A stretch of 64,000 nucleotides of DNA from Pseudomonas monteilii (GTDB lineage: Bacteria > Pseudomonadota > Gammaproteobacteria > Pseudomonadales > Pseudomonadaceae). The stretch lies in the NCBI GenBank assembly GCA_001534745.1, contig CP013997.1:186001-250000 (forward strand). The letters are read 5' to 3'. The notes beneath the pieces are model-generated. The model made no database searches and was not told the origin of the DNA. It was given only the letters and a program-made list of their open reading frames with translations. Positions within the stretch are counted from its first letter, which is position 1. The number at the start of each line of letters is the position of its first letter. Of the stretch, positions 19,295 to 30,681 are shown piece after piece. The position numbers and the translations under genes are program-made.

Positions 19295-20035
19295 ATGAGC
19301 AGCACCGCAACCAACGCTGAAGGCGAAAAGATTCTCATCGTCGACGATGACCCGGGGCTGAGCAGCCTGCTGGAGCGCTTCTTCACCAGCAAGGGCTACC
19401 GTGCGCGCGCCGTCCCCAACGTGGAGCAGATGGACCGTCTGCTGGCCCGCGAAGTCTTCAATCTGATCGTGCTCGACCTCATGCTGCCGGGCGAGGATGG
19501 CCTCTCCGCCTGCCGTCGCCTGCGCGCGGGCAACAACCAGATCCCGATCATCATGCTCACCGCCAAGGGCGACGAGCTCAGCCGGATCAAGGGCCTGGAA
19601 CTGGGGGCCGATGACTACCTGGCCAAACCGTTCAACCCCGACGAGCTGGTTGCCCGGGTCAAGGCCGTGCTGCGCCGTCAGGCCACCAGCGTCCCCGGTG
19701 CACCGGGCAGCGAGGACGAGACGGTCACCTTCGGCGACTACGAGCTGTCGCTGGCCACCCGCGAGCTGAAGAAGGGCGACGAAGTGCACATGCTCACCAC
19801 CGGTGAGTTCGCCGTGCTCAAGGCCCTGGTCATGCACGCCCGTGAGCCGCTGACCCGCGACAAGCTGATGAACCTCGCCCGGGGTCGCGAGTGGGACGCG
19901 CTGGAGCGTTCTATCGACGTGCAGATCTCGCGCCTGCGGCGCATGATCGAGCCGGACCCGTCCAAGCCACGCTACATCCAGACGGTCTGGGGTGTCGGCT
20001 ACGTCTTCGTGCCGGACGGAAACGCCGGCAAATGA
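19295..20035 (+). CDS. ompR: Osmolarity response regulator OmpR
   Basis: A 246-residue response regulator: receiver domain with acidic pocket DDD (about 17-19), phosphoacceptor Asp61 in [13 protein letters not shown] and Lys in YLAKPF. A winged-helix effector domain follows ([39 protein letters not shown]). RBS AGGAG stands before the ATG. It pairs with envZ downstream; the phosphorylated form controls porin and envelope genes in the family. The 280-bp region shared with tex (19015-19294) must hold both promoters. Confidence 0.93.
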   Translation: MSSTATNAEGEKILIVDDDPGLSSLLERFFTSKGYRARAVPNVEQMDRLLAREVFNLIVLDLMLPGEDGLSACRRLRAGNNQIPIIMLTAKGDELSRIKGLELGADDYLAKPFNPDELVARVKAVLRRQATSVPGAPGSEDETVTFGDYELSLATRELKKGDEVHMLTTGEFAVLKALVMHAREPLTRDKLMNLARGREWDALERSIDVQISRLRRMIEPDPSKPRYIQTVWGVGYVFVPDGNAGK

Positions 20036-20064
20036 CGGTCAGCCCACTGGCTGGCTGTGCCGCG

Positions 20065-20095
20065 ACAGGGCGGGCCCACGGGCTCGCCCTGTTTT
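20065..20095 (+). terminator. Terminator-like hairpin between ompR and envZ
   Basis: ACAGGGCG (20065-20072) pairs with CGCCCTGT (20085-20092), with further GGCC pairing inside, followed by TTTT. It sits within the 124-bp gap between two genes of one operon and would act as a partial terminator or processing site, lowering kinase relative to regulator. Confidence 0.6.
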
Positions 20096-20159
20096 CGTCT
20101 GTGGTGTCCGAGCCGGGCTCCCTGGTCCATTCGTCCCTGTACCCTGGTAGCCGTCCCCG

Positions 20160-21473
20160 ATGAAAACCCCCGTGTGGTTCCCGCAAAGCTTCTTCGCCCG
20201 CACCCTCTGGCTGGTGCTGATCGTGGTGCTGTTCTCCAAGGCCCTGACTCTGGTCTACCTGCTGATGAACGAAGACGTGCTCGTCGATCGGCAGTACAGC
20301 CATGGCGTGGCCCTGACCCTGCGTGCCTACTGGGCGGCCGACGAGGAAAACCGCGACCAGATCGCCGAGGCCGCGGGCCTGATCCGGGTCACTGGCGCGG
20401 GCGTGCCCGAGGGCGAGCAGCACTGGCCCTACAGCGAGATCTACCAGCGCCAGATGCAGGCCGAGCTGGGCGAGGACACCGAGGTGCGCCTGCGCATCCA
20501 CGCACCGCCCGCGCTCTGGGTCAATGCGCCCAGCCTGGGGCCTGGCTGGCTGAAGGTGCCGCTGTATCCGCACCCGCTCCGTGGGCAGAAGATCTGGAAC
20601 GTGCTGGGCTGGTTCCTGGCCATCGGCCTGCTCTCCACCGCGTCGGCCTGGATCTTCGTGCGTCAGCTCAACCAGCCGCTCAAGCGCCTGGTGTTCGCCG
20701 CACGCCAGCTGGGGCAGGGGCGCAGTGTCCGTCTGCCGATCAGCGACACGCCCAGTGAAATGACCGAGGTGTACCGCTCGTTCAACCAGATGGCCGAGGA
20801 TGTCGAGCAGGCCGCACGGGAGCGTGAGCTGATGCTGGCAGGCGTGTCGCACGACCTGCGCACGCCGCTGACACGGTTGCGCCTGTCCCTCTCCCTGTTG
20901 CCCAGCGAGAGCGAGCTGACCGACGGCATGGTGCGCGACATCGAAGACATGGACGCCATCCTCGACCAGTTCCTGGCCTTCATCCGTGATGGACGCGACG
21001 AGCCGGTCGAGGAGGTCGATCTGGTGAGCCTGGTGCACGAGGTGGTGGCGCCGTTCAATCAGCCGGAGGAGCGCGTACGGCTGTGCCTGGAACCCATCCC
21101 ACCCTTCCCGCTGCGCCGGGTCTCGGTCAAGCGCATGCTGACCAACCTGGTAGGCAATGCCCTGTATCACGCGGGCGAGGCCGTGGAGGTCGCCGCGTCC
21201 GTGTCCGGGGACCAGGGCGCCCCTTACGTGGTGCTGAGCGTGCTCGACCGAGGCGCGGGCATCGACCCGTCGGAGCTGGAGACCATCTTCAACCCGTTCA
21301 TCCGCGGCGATCGGGCCCGCAGTGGCAAGGGCACCGGGCTGGGCCTGGCCATCGTCAAGCGCATCGCCGCGCAGCATGGCGGCAACGTCGAGCTGCGCAA
21401 CCGCTCGGGCGGGGGGATCGAAGCCCGTGTCCGTCTGCCGTTGGGGCTGTTGCTGCCGCGCGATGCGGTCTGA
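20160..21473 (+). CDS. envZ: Sensor histidine kinase EnvZ
   Basis: A 437-residue membrane kinase. TM1 is about residues 14-36, followed by a short periplasmic domain, TM2 about 146-167, and a HAMP segment (RQLNQPLKRLVFAARQLGQG). The dimerisation/phosphoacceptor domain has His231 in LAGVSHDLRTPLTRLRLSLSLL, and the ATPase has N box NLVGNALYHAG, G1 DRGAGIDPSELE and G2 GKGTGLGLAIV. It phosphorylates and dephosphorylates OmpR in response to osmotic and envelope conditions. A hairpin upstream may attenuate its expression. Confidence 0.92.
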   Translation: MKTPVWFPQSFFARTLWLVLIVVLFSKALTLVYLLMNEDVLVDRQYSHGVALTLRAYWAADEENRDQIAEAAGLIRVTGAGVPEGEQHWPYSEIYQRQMQAELGEDTEVRLRIHAPPALWVNAPSLGPGWLKVPLYPHPLRGQKIWNVLGWFLAIGLLSTASAWIFVRQLNQPLKRLVFAARQLGQGRSVRLPISDTPSEMTEVYRSFNQMAEDVEQAARERELMLAGVSHDLRTPLTRLRLSLSLLPSESELTDGMVRDIEDMDAILDQFLAFIRDGRDEPVEEVDLVSLVHEVVAPFNQPEERVRLCLEPIPPFPLRRVSVKRMLTNLVGNALYHAGEAVEVAASVSGDQGAPYVVLSVLDRGAGIDPSELETIFNPFIRGDRARSGKGTGLGLAIVKRIAAQHGGNVELRNRSGGGIEARVRLPLGLLLPRDAV

Positions 21474-21492
21474 GCTGCCGCCCTGGGTCCGA

Positions 21493-21519
21493 CCCTGCCA
21501 GGCGAGGTGACTGGCAGGG
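21493..21519. terminator. Hairpin between convergent envZ and rimK
   Basis: CCCTGCCAG (21493-21501) and CTGGCAGGG (21511-21519) form a perfect 9-bp stem between two convergent genes. No T-run on either side, so its terminator strength is uncertain. Confidence 0.5.
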
Positions 21520-21526
21520 CCCGGAG

Positions 21527-22432
21527 TCAGCCCTTGCCCTTGGTGCGGGTCTGGTTCGGCCCGCCGTGTTTTTCCAGGTGCTCGATGATCATGCCGGCGA
21601 CGTCCTTGCTGGTGGTGACTTCGATGCCCTCCAGCCCGGGCGACGAGTTGACCTCCATGACCAACGGCCCGTGATTGGAGCGCAGGATGTCCACACCGGC
21701 GACGCTCAGGCCCATGACCTTGGCGGCACGGATGGCGGTCATGCGCTCTTCGGGGGTGATCTTGATCAGGCTGGCGACACCACCGCGGTGCAGGTTGGAG
21801 CGGAACTCGCCAGGCTTGGCCTGACGCTTCATGGAGGCGATGACCTTGTCGCCCACCACGAAGCAGCGGATGTCGGCGCCGCCGGCTTCCTTGATGTATT
21901 CCTGGACCATGATGTTCTGCTTGAGGCCCATGAAGGCCTCGATCACCGATTCGGCGGCCTTGGTGGTCTCGCACAGCACCACACCGATGCCCTGTGTCCC
22001 TTCCAGCACCTTGATCACCAAGGGCGCGCCGTTGACCATCTGGATGAGGTCCGGAATGTCGTCGGGCGAATGGGCGAAGCCGGTGACCGGCAGGCCGATG
22101 CCCCGTCGCGACAGCAGCTGCAGCGAGCGCAGCTTGTCCCGCGAGCGGGCGATGGCGACCGATTCGTTGAGCGGGAACACGCCCATCATCTCGAACTGCC
22201 GCAGCACCGCGCAGCCGTAGAAGGTCACCGAGGCGCCGATGCGCGGGATCACCGCATCGAAGCCTTCCAGGGGCTTGCCCCGGTAGTGGATCTGCGGCTT
22301 GTGGCTGGCGATGTTCATGTAGGCGCGCAGGGTATCGATCACCACCATTTCATGGCCGCGTTGAGTACCGGCTTCGACCAGGCGGCGGGTTGAATACAGA
22401 CGCGGGTTACGCGAAAGCACAGCGATCTTCAT
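21527..22432 (-). CDS. rimK: ATP-grasp alpha-L-glutamate ligase RimK
   Basis: A 301-residue ATP-grasp enzyme: [58 protein letters not shown] and [28 protein letters not shown] with the metal-binding E/N residues. RimK adds glutamate residues to the C-terminus of ribosomal protein RpsF. In fluorescent pseudomonads this is reported to change translation of virulence and iron genes and to be influenced by c-di-GMP. It overlaps the upstream protease gene by four bases (ATGA), so the two are translated together. Confidence 0.93.
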   Translation of the reverse strand: MKIAVLSRNPRLYSTRRLVEAGTQRGHEMVVIDTLRAYMNIASHKPQIHYRGKPLEGFDAVIPRIGASVTFYGCAVLRQFEMMGVFPLNESVAIARSRDKLRSLQLLSRRGIGLPVTGFAHSPDDIPDLIQMVNGAPLVIKVLEGTQGIGVVLCETTKAAESVIEAFMGLKQNIMVQEYIKEAGGADIRCFVVGDKVIASMKRQAKPGEFRSNLHRGGVASLIKITPEERMTAIRAAKVMGLSVAGVDILRSNHGPLVMEVNSSPGLEGIEVTTSKDVAGMIIEHLEKHGGPNQTRTKGKG

Positions 22433-22911
22433 GCAGCACCTGTGGCTGGAATGGTTGAAACCGGAAAGGCCGGTTTATCCTGGACGTACTTCAGACCCGG
22501 GTTGACCACCAGCTGGCCCTGGACCAACGCCTTGGAGCCCAGCAGCAGGCGATAGCGCATGGTCTTGCGACAGGTCAGCGTGAACTCGACGTCCCAGACC
22601 CGATCGCCCAATGCCAGGGGCGTGCGGATCACGTAGCGATGCTGGGCGTGGCCGTTCGAGCTCTTGATGGTCTTCATGGTCACCAGGGGCGCTTCGCAGC
22701 GGCGATGCCGCAGCTGCACGATCGAACCGAGGTGGGCAGTGAATCTGACCCACGGCTGGCCGTCTCGTTCGAACGGCTCGATGTCCGTCGCATGCAGGGC
22801 GGAAGTGCTGGCCCCGGTGTCGACCTTGGCGCGCAGACCGGCCAGGCCGAGCAGCGGCAGGGCCACCCACTCGCGCAGGCCGATCACACTCAGGTGGTCA
22901 AATGTTTTCAC
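22429..22911 (-). CDS. rimB: Retropepsin-like protease of the rimK operon (RimB type)
   Basis: A 160-residue protein of the family once called ATP-dependent zinc protease. The aspartyl-protease-like signature [20 protein letters not shown] lies near residues 20-40, with [22 protein letters not shown] and [12 protein letters not shown] later. The frame runs to 23052, but GTG at 22911 (then [15 protein letters not shown]) starts at the conserved domain; the ATG at 22968 is an alternative. Its link to rimK (four-base overlap) supports the reported role of trimming RimK-added glutamates or controlling RimK. No third rim gene lies upstream: hslR is divergent. Confidence 0.82.
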   Translation of the reverse strand: MKTFDHLSVIGLREWVALPLLGLAGLRAKVDTGASTSALHATDIEPFERDGQPWVRFTAHLGSIVQLRHRRCEAPLVTMKTIKSSNGHAQHRYVIRTPLALGDRVWDVEFTLTCRKTMRYRLLLGSKALVQGQLVVNPGLKYVQDKPAFPVSTIPATGAA

Positions 22912-23023
22912 GAATGCATAACCCTGTGAATGCAGGTGGGCACTGTAAAGCACGGCAGAGCGTTTTTGCATTCGCCACCGACAGTAGTACAGTTCTGTGA
23001 CAGACAGCATTCGAGGAAGCGAG

Positions 23024-23425
23024 ATGGCGCAAAAGCCGGAAGAAGACGACAAGGTCCGTCTGGATAAATGGCTATGGGCGGCGCGATTCTACAAGACCCG
23101 TGCCCTGGCCAAGGCGGCGATCGAAAGCGGCAAGGTGCACTGTCGGGGCGAGCGCTGCAAGCCGGGCAAGGAACCGCGCATCGGCGACCACTTCGTGCTG
23201 CGCACCGGCTTCGATGAGCGCACGGTGGTGGTCAAGGCGCTCTCCGTGGTACGCCGCGGCGCGCCGGAGGCCCAGACGCTGTACGAGGAAACCGAGGACA
23301 GCATCAAGCGCCGTCAGCAGGCGGCGGACCTGCGCAAGGCCGGGGCGCTCGGTGTGACCACCGAGGGGCGCCCGACCAAGAAACAGCGGCGTCAGATTCA
23401 TCAACTGCACGGCAGTCACGACTGA
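23024..23425 (+). CDS. hslR: Heat-shock ribosome-associated protein 15 (S4 domain)
   Basis: A 133-residue protein with one S4 RNA-binding domain (VRLDKWLWAARFYKTRALAKAAIESGKVHCRG, about residues 11-42) and a basic C-terminal tail (RPTKKQRRQIHQLHG). The ATG at 23024 is chosen for the GAGGAA 6 nt upstream; an in-frame ATG at 22997 lacks a site. Hsp15 family members rescue stalled 50S subunits still carrying peptidyl-tRNA. It is divergent from rimB and is followed by a short hairpin (23431-23450) before the convergent phosphatase. Confidence 0.92.
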   Translation: MAQKPEEDDKVRLDKWLWAARFYKTRALAKAAIESGKVHCRGERCKPGKEPRIGDHFVLRTGFDERTVVVKALSVVRRGAPEAQTLYEETEDSIKRRQQAADLRKAGALGVTTEGRPTKKQRRQIHQLHGSHD

Positions 23426-23430
23426 CGCGA

Positions 23431-23450
23431 AGGGGCGTCCAGGCGCCCCT
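23431..23450. terminator. Short hairpin between hslR and PAP2 gene
   Basis: AGGGGCG-TCCAGG-CGCCCCT, a 7-bp GC stem in the 28-bp gap between convergent genes. It may terminate both; no T-run. Confidence 0.45.
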
Positions 23451-23453
23451 GGG

Positions 23454-24260
23454 TCATCCACGTGGCGTCTTGACCACGCTCAGGCACTTGACCAGTGGCA
23501 GCCGCGCCAGCAGCGCGAACAACCCGGACGTCCAGCGCAGCAGGGCCGCGCTGGCCTTGGCCGCCAGGGGGGTGTAGCAGCTCCAGCCCAAGGCCAGGAT
23601 CGCCATCAGCAGACCACCGATGTAGTCGTCCTGCCCCCAGTGGGCGCCGGCGACCAGGCGCGGCAGCATGAACAGCACGGCCAGGCCCCAGATCACCAGG
23701 TACTGCCCGACACGGCGGCTGAACAGGCTCATGAACAGGGCCCAGATCAGCAGCACCGAGGCATGGTCACCCGGGAAACTCTGGCCGGAACGGTCCTTGA
23801 GTTCCCAGCGCGATTCCAGGTGCGGATAGAAATCGCTCAGGCGCACGGCGTCGGGCAGCACCATCGAAGGGCTCTCGTGTTGCCAGCCCATCGCGTCGGT
23901 CCACTTGGAAAACAGCGCGCGAATCACCACTAACAGGATCAGCGTGACCAGAAAGCCAAAGAAGGCTTCGCGAACCTGGCAGGCCTTGAACACCCAGTTG
24001 CCCTTGATCAGCAGCCCCAGCAGGATCAGCCCCACGACGATGTCGAACGGGCGCAGGCTGCCCACCGTCCAGATGGAGCGCCAGACGACATGGTCGGTCA
24101 GCGGCGCGTTGAGGCTGTGGAACAGCCATTCGTCGAATGCGGTGCACAACATCTGGCCAAGTGGCCATAACCAGAAACACAGTAGAGCGATGGGCAGCAG
24201 GGTACAGGCTGCCAACGGCCCCCAAGACCACTTGGCTTGGAACAGTGGCCGATTGTCCAT
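23454..24260 (-). CDS. PAP2-family membrane phosphatase (LpxT-like)
   Basis: A 268-residue membrane protein with about six hydrophobic segments and the PAP2 triad: [14 protein letters not shown] (motif 2, His in GDHAS) and [16 protein letters not shown] (motif 3). Start at 24260 ([11 protein letters not shown]) because AAGG lies 6 nt upstream; an ATG at 24299 lacks a clear site. Such enzymes act on lipid pyrophosphates at the outer face of the inner membrane: undecaprenyl pyrophosphate recycling or lipid A phosphate transfer. The exact substrate is open. It is divergent from hslO. Confidence 0.8.
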   Translation of the reverse strand: MDNRPLFQAKWSWGPLAACTLLPIALLCFWLWPLGQMLCTAFDEWLFHSLNAPLTDHVVWRSIWTVGSLRPFDIVVGLILLGLLIKGNWVFKACQVREAFFGFLVTLILLVVIRALFSKWTDAMGWQHESPSMVLPDAVRLSDFYPHLESRWELKDRSGQSFPGDHASVLLIWALFMSLFSRRVGQYLVIWGLAVLFMLPRLVAGAHWGQDDYIGGLLMAILALGWSCYTPLAAKASAALLRWTSGLFALLARLPLVKCLSVVKTPRG

Positions 24261-24368
24261 AAGATACCTTCCATTACACGCAGGGATTCGAGACGCCACG
24301 AGGGCGCCAAAACGGGCTCGTCATCGAGCTGCAAACATTTTGTCATCATTTTCAGATACCCAGAACTC

Positions 24369-25271
24369 ATGCACGATATTCCCGAGACCGATTTCACCCA
24401 ACGTTTCATCTTCGATGACCGCGATGTGCGCGGCGAGTGGGTGGAGCTGGACCGCAGCTACGCCGAAGTCCTGGCGCGCCATCCCTACCCGCGCCCGGTC
24501 GCGCTGCTGCTCGGCGAGCTCATGGCCGCTGCTGCGCTGCTGGTCGGCACGCTGAAGTTCGACGGCATCATGACCTTGCAGGCGCGCTCGTCGGGACCGA
24601 TTCCCTTGCTGATGGTCGAGTGCTCCAGCGAGCGCGACATCCGTGGCATGGCCCGTTACGAGGCCGAGCAGATCGCCGACGATGCCACCCTGCACCAGAT
24701 GATGCCGGCCGGTGACCTGACCTTGACCATCGATCCGGTCAAGGGCCAGCGTTACCAGGGCATCGTCGACCTGGACGGCGACGACCTGTCCCAATGCTTC
24801 ACCAACTACTTCGTGCAGTCGCAGCAAGTGAATACGCGCTTCTGGCTCGATGCCGATGGCGAGCATGCCCGTGGCCTGTTGCTGCAACAGCTGCCGGTCG
24901 ACCGTGAGCGCGACGAGGACGACCGTGCCGCCAGCTGGCAGCACGTCACGACCCTGGCCACGACCCTGTCGCACGAAGAGCTGCTGACGCTCGACAACCA
25001 GACCCTGTTGCATCGCCTGTACCACGACGAAGCCGTCCGCCTCTTCGAGACCCACCCGCTGCGCTTCCGTTGCAGCTGCTCCCGCGAGCGTTCCGGCAAT
25101 GCCCTGATCAGCCTGGGCGAAGCCGATGCACTGGCCCTCGTCCATGAACTGAACAACCGCGTCGAAGTCGATTGCCAGTTCTGCAACGAGCGCTATGTAT
25201 TCGATGAAGCCGATATTCGCCAACTGTTTGCAGGGGGCGGGACAGAAGCGCCGTCAGAAACTCGTCACTGA
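24369..25271 (+). CDS. hslO: Redox-regulated chaperone Hsp33
   Basis: A 300-residue Hsp33. The N-terminal domain ([44 protein letters not shown]) and the C-terminal zinc centre CSC...CQFC ([10 protein letters not shown], then [12 protein letters not shown]) are intact. The zinc cysteines form disulfides on oxidation and switch on the holdase. The ATG at 24369 fits known Hsp33 starts although the ribosome site is weak. A structured hairpin follows at 25293-25331 before pckA. Confidence 0.93.
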   Translation: MHDIPETDFTQRFIFDDRDVRGEWVELDRSYAEVLARHPYPRPVALLLGELMAAAALLVGTLKFDGIMTLQARSSGPIPLLMVECSSERDIRGMARYEAEQIADDATLHQMMPAGDLTLTIDPVKGQRYQGIVDLDGDDLSQCFTNYFVQSQQVNTRFWLDADGEHARGLLLQQLPVDRERDEDDRAASWQHVTTLATTLSHEELLTLDNQTLLHRLYHDEAVRLFETHPLRFRCSCSRERSGNALISLGEADALALVHELNNRVEVDCQFCNERYVFDEADIRQLFAGGGTEAPSETRH

Positions 25272-25292
25272 AACGTTTAATCTCAGGGGATT

Positions 25293-25331
25293 CTCCTGTC
25301 ATGCAGCGCTAAGCGGCTGTTCTGACAGGAG
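25293..25331 (+). terminator. Structured hairpin between hslO and pckA
   Basis: CTCCTGTCA (25293-25301) pairs perfectly with TGACAGGAG (25323-25331), with CAGC/GCTG pairing inside. A 7-T run occurs 8 nt later. It is most simply the hslO terminator with a displaced U-tract; a structured pckA leader is an alternative. Confidence 0.5.
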
Positions 25332-25452
25332 GGGTCTACTTTTTTTGGGCGTTTCTGGCATAATCCGGCCACTTTTTTTCGCTGTAGTAGTTTGGAACAG
25401 ACGACTACAAAACGTTTGGAACACTCGGCCGCAGGCCTGATAGGGTATTCTC

Positions 25453-26994
25453 ATGACGCAAGCCAACAACACCGTGTACACCGACCTGAATGTCGATGAT
25501 CTGGTAAAAGAAGCGCTGTCTCGCGGTGAAGGGGAGTTGGCTGACACGGGTGCGCTGGTCGTGCAAACCGGCCACCGTACCGGGCGTTCGCCAGCCGATC
25601 GTTTCATCGTCGACGAGCCGAGCACCACCGAGGCCATCGCCTGGGGCCCGATCAACCGCAAGTTCCCGGCCGACAAGTTCGATGCCCTGTGGGACCGCGT
25701 CGAGGCGTTCAACGCTGCTCAGGACCACTTCGTTTCCTACGTTCACGTAGGGGCGGCAGCCGAGCACTACCTGCCGGTCAAGATGACCACCCAGACTGCT
25801 TGGCAGAACCTGTTCGGCCGTTGCCTGTTCATCAATCCTGCCCAGTACAACCCGGCAGGCCGTGATGAGTGGCAGATCCTCAACGTGGCCAACTTCGAGT
25901 GCGTGCCCGAGCGTGATGGCACCAACTCCGATGGCTGCGTGATCATCAACTTCGCTCAGAAGAAAGTGCTCATCGCGGGCATGCGCTATGCCGGCGAAAT
26001 GAAGAAAGCCATGTTCTCGGTGCAGAACTTCCTGCTGCCAGCGGCCGACGTGCTGCCGATGCACTGCGCTGCCAACATTGGCGAAGACGGCGACGTCACT
26101 TTGTTCTTCGGCCTGTCCGGCACCGGTAAGACCACCCTGTCGGCCGACGAAAGCCGTTACCTGATCGGTGACGACGAGCACGGCTGGGGCGAAGGCGTGG
26201 TGTTCAACATGGAAGGCGGTTGCTATGCCAAGTGCATCGACCTGTCCGAGAAGAACGAGCCGGTCATCTGGAAAGCCATCAAGCACGGTGCGGTGCTGGA
26301 AAACGTCATCATCAATGACGCCAAGCACGCCGACTACACCGACGTCAGCCTGACCCAGAACAGCCGTGCCGCCTACCCGCTCGAGCACGTTGCCAAGCGC
26401 TCCGACGCCAACCTGGGCGGCGAGCCGAACGCGGTCATCTTCCTGACCTGCGACCTGACCGGCGTACTGCCTCCGGTGTCGATCCTGAACAACGAGCAGG
26501 CGGCCTACCACTTCCTGTCCGGCTACACCGCTCTGGTCGGTTCCACCGAGATGGGGTCGGGCAGCGGCATCAAGTCGACCTTCTCCACCTGCTTCGGCGC
26601 ACCGTTCTTCCCGCGTCCGGCCGGTGAATACGCCGAACTGCTGATCAAGCGGATCAATGGTTTCGGTTCGAAGGTCTACCTGGTCAACACCGGCTGGACC
26701 GGTGGTGGCTATGGCGTCGGCAAGCGCTTCAACATCCCGACCACCCGTGCGGTGATCGCGGCCATCCAGAGCGGCGCGCTGGTCGGTGCCGAGACCGAGC
26801 ACCTGGGCATCATCAACCTGGACGTGCCGAAAGCCGTGCCGGGCGTCGAGACCAACCTGCTCAACCCACGCAACACCTGGGCTGACCCGGCTGCCTACGA
26901 CGAAGCTGCCAAGGGCCTGGCCAAGCTGTTCATCGAGAACTTCAAGAAGTTCGAAGTCTCCGACGCCATCACGGCTGCGGGCCCACAGCTGTAA
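25453..26994 (+). CDS. pckA: Phosphoenolpyruvate carboxykinase (ATP)
   Basis: A 513-residue ATP-type [24 protein letters not shown]-like [10 protein letters not shown]-loop [11 protein letters not shown] (about residues 220-230), the metal-binding GDDEHGW and [11 protein letters not shown]. It converts oxaloacetate to phosphoenolpyruvate, the entry to gluconeogenesis on organic acids, the preferred carbon sources of pseudomonads. The promoter region includes TGGCATAAT at about 25356-25364, an extended -10-like element. A stem at 27010-27041 follows the stop. Confidence 0.96.
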   Translation: MTQANNTVYTDLNVDDLVKEALSRGEGELADTGALVVQTGHRTGRSPADRFIVDEPSTTEAIAWGPINRKFPADKFDALWDRVEAFNAAQDHFVSYVHVGAAAEHYLPVKMTTQTAWQNLFGRCLFINPAQYNPAGRDEWQILNVANFECVPERDGTNSDGCVIINFAQKKVLIAGMRYAGEMKKAMFSVQNFLLPAADVLPMHCAANIGEDGDVTLFFGLSGTGKTTLSADESRYLIGDDEHGWGEGVVFNMEGGCYAKCIDLSEKNEPVIWKAIKHGAVLENVIINDAKHADYTDVSLTQNSRAAYPLEHVAKRSDANLGGEPNAVIFLTCDLTGVLPPVSILNNEQAAYHFLSGYTALVGSTEMGSGSGIKSTFSTCFGAPFFPRPAGEYAELLIKRINGFGSKVYLVNTGWTGGGYGVGKRFNIPTTRAVIAAIQSGALVGAETEHLGIINLDVPKAVPGVETNLLNPRNTWADPAAYDEAAKGLAKLFIENFKKFEVSDAITAAGPQL

Positions 26995-27009
26995 GACACT
27001 GCTGAATTG

Positions 27010-27041
27010 CCCGACGGCTCAGTCACTGAGGCCGTCGGGTT
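27010..27041 (+). terminator. Hairpin after pckA
   Basis: CCCGACGG-CTCAG, loop TCA, CTGAG-GCCGTCGGG: a long stem with one bulged base, 15 bp past the stop. T-poor downstream, but well placed as a terminator. Confidence 0.65.
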
Positions 27042-27068
27042 GAAGCACCCAGGGCCGCCCGGCGGCCC

Positions 27069-27141
27069 ATCGCTGGCAAGCCAGCTCCCACAAGGCACGC
27101 ACAGGTGCCACGTGCCTTGTGGGAGCTGGCTTGCCAGCGAT
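27069..27141. repeat. Pair of REP elements in inverted orientation
   Basis: Two 31-nt arms (27069-27099 and 27111-27141) are perfect reverse complements, separated by 11 nt. Each contains the REP core GGGAGCTGGCTTGCCAGCGAT. An inverted REP pair between pckA and the next gene is the typical bacterial interspersed arrangement and could fold into a long stable hairpin. Confidence 0.85.
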
Positions 27142-27192
27142 TTGGCTGCGCAGCAGCCACCCGGACACCCTCTGACCCATAGGGCGCCCTCC

Positions 27193-27615
27193 ATGATCGA
27201 TGCTCCCTCCCGTACCGATTGCGGTTACTTCCATACCCTCACCAGCCGTTACCAGGACAACGACGCCAATGGCTTCCTGTCGGGCGCAGCCGTGCACGCC
27301 TGCTTCGAGTCCGCCGTGCAGGCGTTCTTGCTGCAACGGGCCGGGCTCGACCTGCGTGAAGGGGCGTTGGCGGCCTTCGTGATCCACACCTCGGCGGACT
27401 TCCTGGCACTGCCCGGCTTCCCGGACGAACTCGAGGTGGGACTGGGTATCTTGGGCGCCAGCGGCAGTACCGTGGAATATCGACTGGTGCTGTTTCGTCA
27501 GGGCGAGGACCAGGCCTGCGCTACGGGCAGGTGGGTGCAGGTGTTCGTCGATCGCGCCAGCGGCGAGCCGGCGCGGTTACCAGAAGGGCTGAAAGAGGCG
27601 CTGCGGGCCTTGTAG
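27193..27615 (+). CDS. Acyl-CoA thioesterase, hotdog family
   Basis: A 140-residue single hotdog domain of the 4-hydroxybenzoyl-CoA thioesterase type. It has TLTSRYQDNDANGFLSGAAVHACFESA, where the D-x-D-x-x-G loop holds the presumed catalytic aspartate, then FVIHTSADFLALPGFPDELEVGLGI and RLVLFRQGEDQACATGRWVQVFVD. It is cytoplasmic; substrate unknown. The ATG at 27193 starts the conserved domain; upstream codons in frame lie within the REP pair and are not credible. It ends 43 bp before the convergent glycine-zipper gene. Confidence 0.83.
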   Translation: MIDAPSRTDCGYFHTLTSRYQDNDANGFLSGAAVHACFESAVQAFLLQRAGLDLREGALAAFVIHTSADFLALPGFPDELEVGLGILGASGSTVEYRLVLFRQGEDQACATGRWVQVFVDRASGEPARLPEGLKEALRAL

Positions 27616-27621
27616 GGCGTT

Positions 27622-27646
27622 GACCGGCTGCAAGCCTGCGCCGGTC
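27622..27646. terminator. Hairpin between convergent genes
   Basis: GACCGGC (27622-27628) and GCCGGTC (27640-27646) flank an 11-nt loop in the 42-bp gap between the thioesterase and the glycine-zipper gene. Confidence 0.45.
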
Positions 27647-27657
27647 GGGCGCTGCCC

Positions 27658-28125
27658 TCAGCGATGGCGCCAGTGGCGCTTGTGCTTGCGATGGCCGTAG
27701 TGATGACCGCGATCATGGCGACGGTTGTCATAGCCACGGCGATCGCGACGATCGTCCTGGTCGGCCTTGTTACCCATGTAGTTGCCCAGGGCACCGCCAG
27801 CGCCACCGCCTGCCGCTGCACCGATCAGGCTGCCGGTGTTGCCGCCTACGCTGCGCCCGACCACGTTACCACCGGCTGCACCCAGGGCACCGCCAATGGC
27901 GGCTTCACCGCGCTGGCGTTTGTCGGCACCGACGGCACTGCCGGCTGCGCCACCCAGGCCGGCCCCGATGGCCGAACCGGTGCTGCCACCGATCGACTGG
28001 CCCACGACGGAGCCGAGTACCCCACCCAATGCGCCACCGACACCGGCTTCGGTGTTGCCACCCGCCATGACGGCACCACTGAACAGGCCAAAGGACAACA
28101 AAAGAATCGAGGAGTACTTCTTCAT
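27658..28125 (-). CDS. Glycine-zipper envelope protein with His/Arg-rich tail
   Basis: A 155-residue exported protein. The signal peptide is MKKYSSILLLSFGLFSGAVMA, then four or more glycine-zipper stretches (GVGGALGGVLGSVVGQSIGG, GSAIGAGLGGAAGSAVG, GGALGAAGGNVVGRSVGG, GSLIGAAAGGGAGGALGNYMG). The last 35 residues are strongly basic and histidine-rich (RHDRGHHYGHRKHKRHWRHR). Zipper segments probably pack as membrane helices in the outer membrane or periplasm; the tail could bind metal or anionic LPS. The function is unknown; related proteins are annotated YMGG-like. Confidence 0.75.
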   Translation of the reverse strand: MKKYSSILLLSFGLFSGAVMAGGNTEAGVGGALGGVLGSVVGQSIGGSTGSAIGAGLGGAAGSAVGADKRQRGEAAIGGALGAAGGNVVGRSVGGNTGSLIGAAAGGGAGGALGNYMGNKADQDDRRDRRGYDNRRHDRGHHYGHRKHKRHWRHR

Positions 28126-28286
28126 TGAGAAAGCCTCATGTAATTGACGAGGCGAATGTGAAGTGCGACGTTGAAACTGGCAACCAAAAACCGACGAATA
28201 ACCCGTTGCACTAACAGTTTGTCAGGTTATTGTTTTTGCACTGAAACTTTATTCGAAAGCCCCGGTCTTAACGGGTTGCCTTACTT

Positions 28287-28313
28287 AAAAACCCCCTCTT
28301 TCACGAGGGGGTT
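28287..28313 (-). terminator. Terminator after the molybdoenzyme gene
   Basis: On the minus strand GAACCCCCTC, a loop, GAGGGGGTTTTT: a strong GC stem with a T-run, 25 bp past the stop at 28337. The plus strand also ends in a weaker T-rich tail, so it may act both ways. Confidence 0.85.
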
Positions 28314-28336
28314 CTTGTTTGCGCTTTACATAAGTT

Positions 28337-30676
<2,340 letters not shown>

Positions 30677-30681
30677 GGCGA

